From: RPRC01 sp034933285 | GTDB taxonomy: Bacteria > Desulfobacterota > Desulfuromonadia > Geobacterales > Geobacteraceae | NCBI GenBank assembly: GCA_034933285.1 | Contig: JAYFNT010000008.1 | Span: forward strand, 186,001 to 250,000 | Direction of reading: 5' to 3' | DNA: 64,000 bases | In this document: positions 59,342-64,000 of the stretch, one piece after another | Numbering within the stretch: the stretch's first letter is position 1 | How the letters are laid out: each line of letters begins with the position of its first letter | Position numbers and translations under genes: made by a program | The notes under the pieces: generated by a model | Told to the model about the DNA's origin: nothing | Database searches by the model: none | The model's input: the letters and a program-made list of their open reading frames with translations, nothing else

Positions 59342-60528
59342 TTCTTCATTTCAGCCACCCGATCCAGTATGATGTCCGCAAGTGACTCCTTGGCCATGAG
59401 CGGAAGGTCGTCAACCCGGCCGTCACGTGAAATCAGCTTGACGATATTGGTATCTACCGCAAAACCGGCGCCCTCCCTGGTCACGTCGTTGGCGACGATC
59501 ATGTCCAGCTTTTTTTCATTCATCTTTTTCACGGCATTTCCGGCAAGATCCTCGGTTTCGGCTGCGAACCCCACAATGAACTGGCCTGTCTTGAGCCTCC
59601 CGATCTCCGCCAGGATATCGTCGGTTTTGGCCAGCTTCACAATCATATTCCCGTCGGATTTCTTGATCTTGTTTCCGGCGCGGAATTCCGGCCGATAGTC
59701 GGCTACCGCCGCGGCCTTGATGACGATGGTGGAAGCATCGAACCTGGCCAGAACGGCTTCACGCATTTCCGAAGCTGAAACGACCCTGACGGTCTCTACT
59801 CCATGGGGCTCCGGAAGACATACCGGACCGGTGACCAGGGTTACACAGGCGCCGCGTCGCCGTGCCGCGGCCGCAATGGCATAACCCATCTTGCCGCTGG
59901 AATGGTTGCTGAGATATCTCACCGGGTCCAGTTCCTCCCTGGTCGGTCCGGCGGTAACCAGAACTCTCTCACCGGCAAGGTTCTTGGAACTGAGAGCGCA
60001 CACCGCCTCTTCCAGGATTATCGCGGGATCCTGAAGTTTGCCTTCGCCTTCCCAGCCGCAGGCCAACTGGCCGGAAACGGGGTCGGCAAACAGATAACCG
60101 TGCCGCCGGAGCTTTTCTTCGTTCCCGCGGTAAATCGGGTTCAGATACATGTTGGTATTCATTGCCGGGGCAAGAAGAACCGGCGCTTTTGTCGCCATGA
60201 TCGCGGTGGAAAGAAGATCATCGGCGATTCCGGCGGCAATCTTGCCGATCAGGTTTGCCGTAGCAGGGGCAACGATGAACAGGTCGGCGCGATCCGCCAG
60301 GGCAATGTGGCCGATGTCACGCTCTTCAACGAGATTGAAAAGCTCTGTATGCACCGGATTCGCGGACAGGGTCTGGAACGTGAGCGGGGTTACGAACTCG
60401 GTTGCCGCGCGGGTCATGATCACGTGGACACCGGCGCCCTGCTTGACTAGCAGCCGCACAAGCTCTGCTGCCTTGTATGCGGCGATTCCCCCAGTTACTC
60501 CGAGAACGATTGTCTTTTCCCGCAACAT
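59314..60528 (-). CDS. coaBC: Bifunctional phosphopantothenoylcysteine decarboxylase / phosphopantothenate-cysteine ligase
   Basis: It makes 4'-phosphopantetheine for CoA in two steps. The 404-residue protein has an N-terminal FMN-dependent CoaC (about 1-185; VTGGIAAYKAAELVR, catalytic His in DIGHIALADRAD, PAMNTNMYLN), and a C-terminal CoaB ligase (about 190-400; TAGPTREELDPVRYLSNHSSGKMG, KAAAVADYRP and NKIKKSDG). GGGGGA precedes the ATG. It overlaps the convergent phospholipase-like gene. Confidence 0.97.
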   Translation of the reverse strand: MLREKTIVLGVTGGIAAYKAAELVRLLVKQGAGVHVIMTRAATEFVTPLTFQTLSANPVHTELFNLVEERDIGHIALADRADLFIVAPATANLIGKIAAGIADDLLSTAIMATKAPVLLAPAMNTNMYLNPIYRGNEEKLRRHGYLFADPVSGQLACGWEGEGKLQDPAIILEEAVCALSSKNLAGERVLVTAGPTREELDPVRYLSNHSSGKMGYAIAAAARRRGACVTLVTGPVCLPEPHGVETVRVVSASEMREAVLARFDASTIVIKAAAVADYRPEFRAGNKIKKSDGNMIVKLAKTDDILAEIGRLKTGQFIVGFAAETEDLAGNAVKKMNEKKLDMIVANDVTREGAGFAVDTNIVKLISRDGRVDDLPLMAKESLADIILDRVAEMKNQGRNPASG

Positions 60529-60596
60529 TAATTCCCCCTGTCCATGCCGTCACTCGGCCTGCATCGGCGCAATCCTCCCGCCGCCGGCAACCGGTT

Positions 60597-61694
60597 TCAC
60601 GAAAGGTCCAGGCCCTTTCCCTGCAAGCTTTCGAACGGGCTGTTTCTGAACTCCTTTTTCCCGCACTCCGGGCCTGTGTCGGAAGGATCGGCTACGGGCA
60701 GATCTCCGCGCGCCCTTTCTCCAGGCGCCGGCAGAGGATCTTCGCATCGATTGTCCTTGTAAAAATACCTGTCATAGAGCCGGTGATATGCAGTCCAACG
60801 GGCCTGGCTCGCCGTTTCCTTGCGCATGTGGGTACGTATCCCGTTGATCTTCGAATCCAGGTCATCCAGGTAGTTCAGCACGGTAGCCTCAATCGTCTTG
60901 GGTCTTTTTGGCGATCCGTATTCATACTGGCCATGATGCGCCAGAATCATGTGCTTGAGGAGCATGGACAGTTCTTCGGGAAAGTCCCGGATCCGGGAAA
61001 TTTTCTCATGAACCATCTCGACCCCGATAGAGATGTGGCCCAGCAGCTTTCCTTCATCCGTATAATCGAAGGAACGGAGGTAGGTCATCTCCCTGACCTT
61101 GCCCACGTCGTGCAGCAACGCTCCGGCCACCAGGAGGTCCCGGTTCAGACCCGGGTAAACCGGCGTGATGAGATCCACCAGCCTCGCCACTGCCAGTGAA
61201 TGTTCCAGCAACCCGCCCAGATAGACATGGTGCATGCCCTTGGCTGCCGGGGCGGTACTGTAGAGGTCAAGAAAATCGGCATCGGTGAAGAACGCCTCAA
61301 GGAGCCGCCGCAGGTCCGCATCCCTGCATGATTCCACAACCGACGCCAATTCGTCCAGCATCTCGTCGCTGTTGCGTTCACCGGCCGGGAGGAAATCCGG
61401 CAGATTCACCTTGTCGTCGGGGATACGGGACAGCTCGGCGATTATCAGCTGCATTTTACCCAGGTATACCGTAGCCTTTGCGGTAATGAATATGAAATCG
61501 TTCTTTTCAAAACGGGCACCGATGGTTTCCACGTTTTCCCAAACCCTGCCCTCGATTTCGCCGCTCTTGTCCATCATGTAAAGAGTGAGGTACGGCTTGC
61601 CGTTCCTGGCCAGCGATTCGATCTTCTCCTTGACCAGGAAGGCAGATTCCACCCGGGATTTGTCCCGTATATCGTTGACGAAAACCTTGTTCAC
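60597..61694 (-). CDS. OB-fold / HD-domain 3'-5' exoribonuclease (YhaM-like)
   Basis: 365 residues: an N-terminal OB fold (about 10-100; YLTLYMMDKSGEIEGRVWEN), an HD phosphohydrolase domain (about 140-290; HHVYLGGLLEHSLAVARLVD, LHDVGKVREM, MILAHHGQYEYGSPKRPKT) and a variable C-terminal tail. YhaM family members degrade RNA or short nucleotides from the 3' end. The GTG start overlaps the upstream FAD-protein stop (GTGA), so the two are coupled. The last about 45 residues are Pro/Glu-rich and look unconserved. Confidence 0.9.
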   Translation of the reverse strand: MNKVFVNDIRDKSRVESAFLVKEKIESLARNGKPYLTLYMMDKSGEIEGRVWENVETIGARFEKNDFIFITAKATVYLGKMQLIIAELSRIPDDKVNLPDFLPAGERNSDEMLDELASVVESCRDADLRRLLEAFFTDADFLDLYSTAPAAKGMHHVYLGGLLEHSLAVARLVDLITPVYPGLNRDLLVAGALLHDVGKVREMTYLRSFDYTDEGKLLGHISIGVEMVHEKISRIRDFPEELSMLLKHMILAHHGQYEYGSPKRPKTIEATVLNYLDDLDSKINGIRTHMRKETASQARWTAYHRLYDRYFYKDNRCEDPLPAPGERARGDLPVADPSDTGPECGKKEFRNSPFESLQGKGLDLS

Positions 61695-63292
61695 TCGCTG
61701 CTCCTTGATTCCCTGTCCAATTCCAGGGCTATTGCATCGGCGATCCTTATGCCGTCTGCCGCCGCACTCATGATCCCTCCCGCGTAACCCGCTCCCTCGC
61801 CCGCGGGATACAGGCCGGCAAGGCTGATTGACTGGAGGTCATCCCCCCTGGGGATGCGGACCGGCGAAGAAGTGCGGGTTTCCACTCCGGTCAGGGTTGC
61901 ATCCGCCGTGAGGAATCCGCGCATCTTGCGGTCGAAGTGTCGGAAACCGGCTTTCAGGGCTCTTGTCACATCAGCTGGCAGCATATCGGCAAGCGCGGTT
62001 TCGACCGTGCCGGGACGGTAGCTGGAGCGTATCCCGCAAGAACCCCGGCCTGACATGAAATCCATCAGGTTCTGGGCAGGCGCGAAATAGGTTCCGTTGC
62101 CTGCCGAAAATGCCTTCCTCTCCCACTCCCGCTGGAATTCGACGCCGGCAAGGGGGTCTTCCCCTGGAAAATCCGACGTGCCCACGCCAACGATGACAGC
62201 ACTGTTTGCCAGGCCGGAATCCCTGAGAAAGTTGCTCATGCCATTGGTTACCAGGCACCCATCCTCGGAAGCCGCTGCCAGTACCACTCCTCCCGGGCAC
62301 ATGCAGAAAGTATAGACCGGCCGGCCCGTCTCCGGATCGCGAAACGACAGGGCATATTCGGCCTGGGGCAGGCTGGGATGGGAAGGGATCCCGTACTGGA
62401 TGCGGTTGATCAGTTCCTGGGGATGCTCCACCCGTACACCTATTGCGAAAGGCTTCTGTTCGAGTCTGACGGACCGCCGCCTGAGCAGCTCGTAAGTATC
62501 GCGCGCACTGTGCCCGGTCGCCAGGACAAGGCAGTTACAGGCAAACTCCTCCGAATCGTTCAGGACAACGCCCGCGACGCGGCCGTTGCTCACGGCGATA
62601 TCGGTGAGCTTTCTGGAAAAACCGATACCTATCCCCCTGCCCAGCAAATGGCGCCTTATCTCCCGCACCACGTTCCGCAGCCTGTCGGTTCCTATATGGG
62701 GTTTTGCCAGCGTCAGCAGTTCATCGGGCGCACCGAACCTGACGAAGGTCTCAAGGATGTAACGCAAACTGTCTTCCCTGATGCGCGTGGTGAGCTTGCC
62801 GTCGGAAAAGGTCCCTGCCCCGCCTTCTCCGAACTGCACATTGCTGTCAGCATCAAGCGTGCCGGTTTCCCAGAATGTCTCCACATCACGGACCCGCTCT
62901 TCCACCGGCCTGCCGCGCTCGACAATAACAGGCATCAGGCCGTATTCCGCGAGGCGCAGGCCGGCGAACAGCCCTGCAGGCCCCATCCCTACGATCACGA
63001 TCCTTTTTCCGGTCCTGATTCGGGGAAATGAGGGGAACGCATCGCTGCCCGCTATTTCCACATCCGGGTCGTCGGCAAGCTTTCGTACGACATCATTCTC
63101 GTCGCGCAGGGCAACAAGGAACGAGTAGACGAACCTTATTGACGATTTCTTTCGCGCGTCAAGAGCCTTGCGCGTGGTGCGCCAATCAAGCACCTGATCT
63201 CTCCGGATGGAAAGACGCTTGAGGAGATGTTCAAGCAGTCCGTCTTTGTCGACCCGGAAGTCGACGGCAACATTTCTAACGATAAGGGGCAC
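61691..63292 (-). CDS. FAD-dependent dehydrogenase (COG2509)
   Basis: 533 residues. An N-terminal segment (about 1-85, VRNVAVDFRVDKDGLLEHLLK) precedes a Rossmann FAD site IVGMGPAGLFAGLRLAE near 98. Family-specific blocks are NVQFGEGGAGTFSDGKLTTRI, LVLATGHSARDTYELL, TFCMCPGGVVLAAASEDGCLV and LYPAGEGAGYAGGIMSAAADG. It is a conserved housekeeping flavoprotein of unknown substrate. The GTG at 63292 has AAGGGTGA upstream. It begins three bases after the response-regulator gene stops. Confidence 0.93.
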   Translation of the reverse strand: MPLIVRNVAVDFRVDKDGLLEHLLKRLSIRRDQVLDWRTTRKALDARKKSSIRFVYSFLVALRDENDVVRKLADDPDVEIAGSDAFPSFPRIRTGKRIVIVGMGPAGLFAGLRLAEYGLMPVIVERGRPVEERVRDVETFWETGTLDADSNVQFGEGGAGTFSDGKLTTRIREDSLRYILETFVRFGAPDELLTLAKPHIGTDRLRNVVREIRRHLLGRGIGIGFSRKLTDIAVSNGRVAGVVLNDSEEFACNCLVLATGHSARDTYELLRRRSVRLEQKPFAIGVRVEHPQELINRIQYGIPSHPSLPQAEYALSFRDPETGRPVYTFCMCPGGVVLAAASEDGCLVTNGMSNFLRDSGLANSAVIVGVGTSDFPGEDPLAGVEFQREWERKAFSAGNGTYFAPAQNLMDFMSGRGSCGIRSSYRPGTVETALADMLPADVTRALKAGFRHFDRKMRGFLTADATLTGVETRTSSPVRIPRGDDLQSISLAGLYPAGEGAGYAGGIMSAAADGIRIADAIALELDRESRSSE

Positions 63293-63295
63293 GTC

Positions 63296-63706
63296 TCACC
63301 CTTGCATGTTGTTCTGCAGATAGCGTCTTCGATCCAGCAGCTGTTCAACGATTATAACAATGTCCAGAGGGCTGGTCGATTTGGGAATGTGTATCCGGGC
63401 GCCCATTTCAGCTTCGGCATGCTCGTGGGGAGCCCCCTTGAACATGGATGTGAGAAGAATTATGACAGGGTCAGCGTCACGGCCCAGCCTGCCTATTTCC
63501 AGGCACGTGCTCACTCCGCCCATGTTGGGCATCACCAGGTCCACTATCACCACGTCCGGAGCTTCGTCCAGGTATGCCCGAACACCCTTAAGCCCGTCAT
63601 TGGCAGTGACCACCGTAAAGCCGTTATCGCGGAAGACATCCGAAAGGATTTGCAGAAACAGGAAATCGTCGTCAATCAGGAGAATTTTTGCATGCGGAGC
63701 TTGCAT
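63296..63706 (-). CDS. Single-domain response regulator
   Basis: 136 residues that are one receiver: KILLIDDD near the N-terminus, phospho-acceptor in DVVIVDLVMPNMGG, LLTSMF (Thr/Ser switch) and the Lys in IPKSTSPLDI. The ATG at 63706 has GAGG five bases upstream, which overrules the longer frame from 63790. There is no output domain. A histidine kinase gene ends 123 bp upstream on the same strand, so the two probably form a phosphorelay pair. Confidence 0.92.
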   Translation of the reverse strand: MQAPHAKILLIDDDFLFLQILSDVFRDNGFTVVTANDGLKGVRAYLDEAPDVVIVDLVMPNMGGVSTCLEIGRLGRDADPVIILLTSMFKGAPHEHAEAEMGARIHIPKSTSPLDIVIIVEQLLDRRRYLQNNMQG

Positions 63707-63829
63707 CAGAACCTCGGCGGATGCCTCGAAATTGCGCAATTCTACAACAAACCCGGTGAAAAGAAAAGCCGCAAAGAAATGCTCCGGCAATGGGATTCGG
63801 GAACCGCATCCGCGGAAATCTCTTCATCA

Positions 63830-64000
63830 TCAGGAATGAATGGGCAGGAACACCGTGAAGGCGCTTCCTTTGCCCAACTCGCTTTCGACTTCTATTTTGC
63901 CGTCATAGCTTCGCACTATCCGCAACACCACGGAAAGACCGAGCCCGGTGCCCGAACTCTTGGTCGTAAAGAATGGCTCGAATATCTTCGGAATGGTTTC
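63830..64000 (-). CDS. Sensor histidine kinase, C-terminal part only (gene continues past window)
   Basis: The last 56 codons of a histidine kinase ATPase domain, entering from the right edge: IFEPFFTTK, SGTGLGLSVVLRIV (G2 box) and LGKGSAFTVFLPI, then the stop at 63830. The rest of the protein lies outside. It precedes the single-domain response regulator. Confidence 0.9.
   Translation of the reverse strand, partial: ETIPKIFEPFFTTKSSGTGLGLSVVLRIVRSYDGKIEVESELGKGSAFTVFLPIHS

Noticed and set aside
1..64000. CRISPR array, prophage, rRNA or tRNA genes
   Set aside because: No regularly spaced repeats, phage structural genes or RNA signatures were found in the intergenic sequence.

Overview
The window looks like a chromosomal segment of a Geobacter-type bacterium (Geobacterales/Desulfuromonadia, Desulfobacterota). 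No rRNA marker is present, so this rests on gene content and order. The evidence is the lysC-cimA pair (citramalate route to isoleucine) next to tsaE, a CBS protein, nnr and acpS; a two-domain superoxide reductase; several ModE-type regulators; small SAP/Cys-rich and zinc-ribbon proteins; and a receiver protein with a long Ala/Pro/Glu linker. The DNA is moderately GC-rich and densely coded. I found no rRNA, tRNA, CRISPR array, prophage or complete insertion sequence. Most of it is core chromosome, with accessory patches at about 17.4-19.8 kb and 22.4-28.5 kb.

Layout, left to right. 0-4 kb: a truncated receiver-domain protein, a beta-lactamase-fold serine hydrolase and argJ. 4-10 kb: secA, lon and a first ModE-type regulator with a ModE-box-like operator. 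10-17 kb: superoxide reductase, cyclophilin, a large PAS hybrid histidine kinase, ligA, acylphosphatase and a DsbC-like protein. 17.5-19.7 kb: a secreted papain-like protease ending in a dockerin-like module. 19.8-23.4 kb: small conserved genes (PPC domain, SUI1, cold-shock, YchF-like GTPase, DUF4197) and a 144-bp MITE-like element against the ychF stop. 23.6-28.4 kb: a GyrI-like/GrpB fusion and two tandem Tat-exported lipoprotein metallophosphoesterases. 28.6-31.6 kb: bioF-bioH-bioC under a textbook BirA operator. 31.8-34.2 kb: DUF3108, a 59-aa SAP protein and a membrane metallophosphoesterase. 34.2-43.4 kb: a leftward run of efflux genes (MacA, MacB ATPase, MacB permease, TolC, RND adaptor, RND pump). 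43.7-46.2 kb: a phosphoprotein-phosphatase-like enzyme, YjbQ, DUF2156, a strongly structured intergenic element and a zinc ribbon. 46.3-52.7 kb: comEA-like, cimA, lysC, tsaE, CBS, nnr and acpS. 53-64 kb: YtxH, TPR protein, ptsP, a second ModE paralogue, type-4 uracil-DNA glycosylase, Zn-phospholipase-C-like protein, coaBC, HD exoribonuclease, an FAD dehydrogenase, a response regulator and the C-terminal end of a histidine kinase.

Working units that can be read from the sequence: a biotin operon with its repressor site; two exporters (MacAB and MdtAB-like) that probably share one TolC; an amino-acid block (lysC, cimA) beside coenzyme and tRNA-modification genes; and a two-component pair at the right edge. 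Three intergenic spots carry degenerate tandem 7-bp repeats, one of which supplies the last codons and stop of the RND gene. The best candidates for undescribed biology are the structured element at 45868-45960, the MITE-like element, the twin perfect palindromes before bioH, the papain-dockerin protease, the GyrI-GrpB fusion and the paired Tat metallophosphoesterases.
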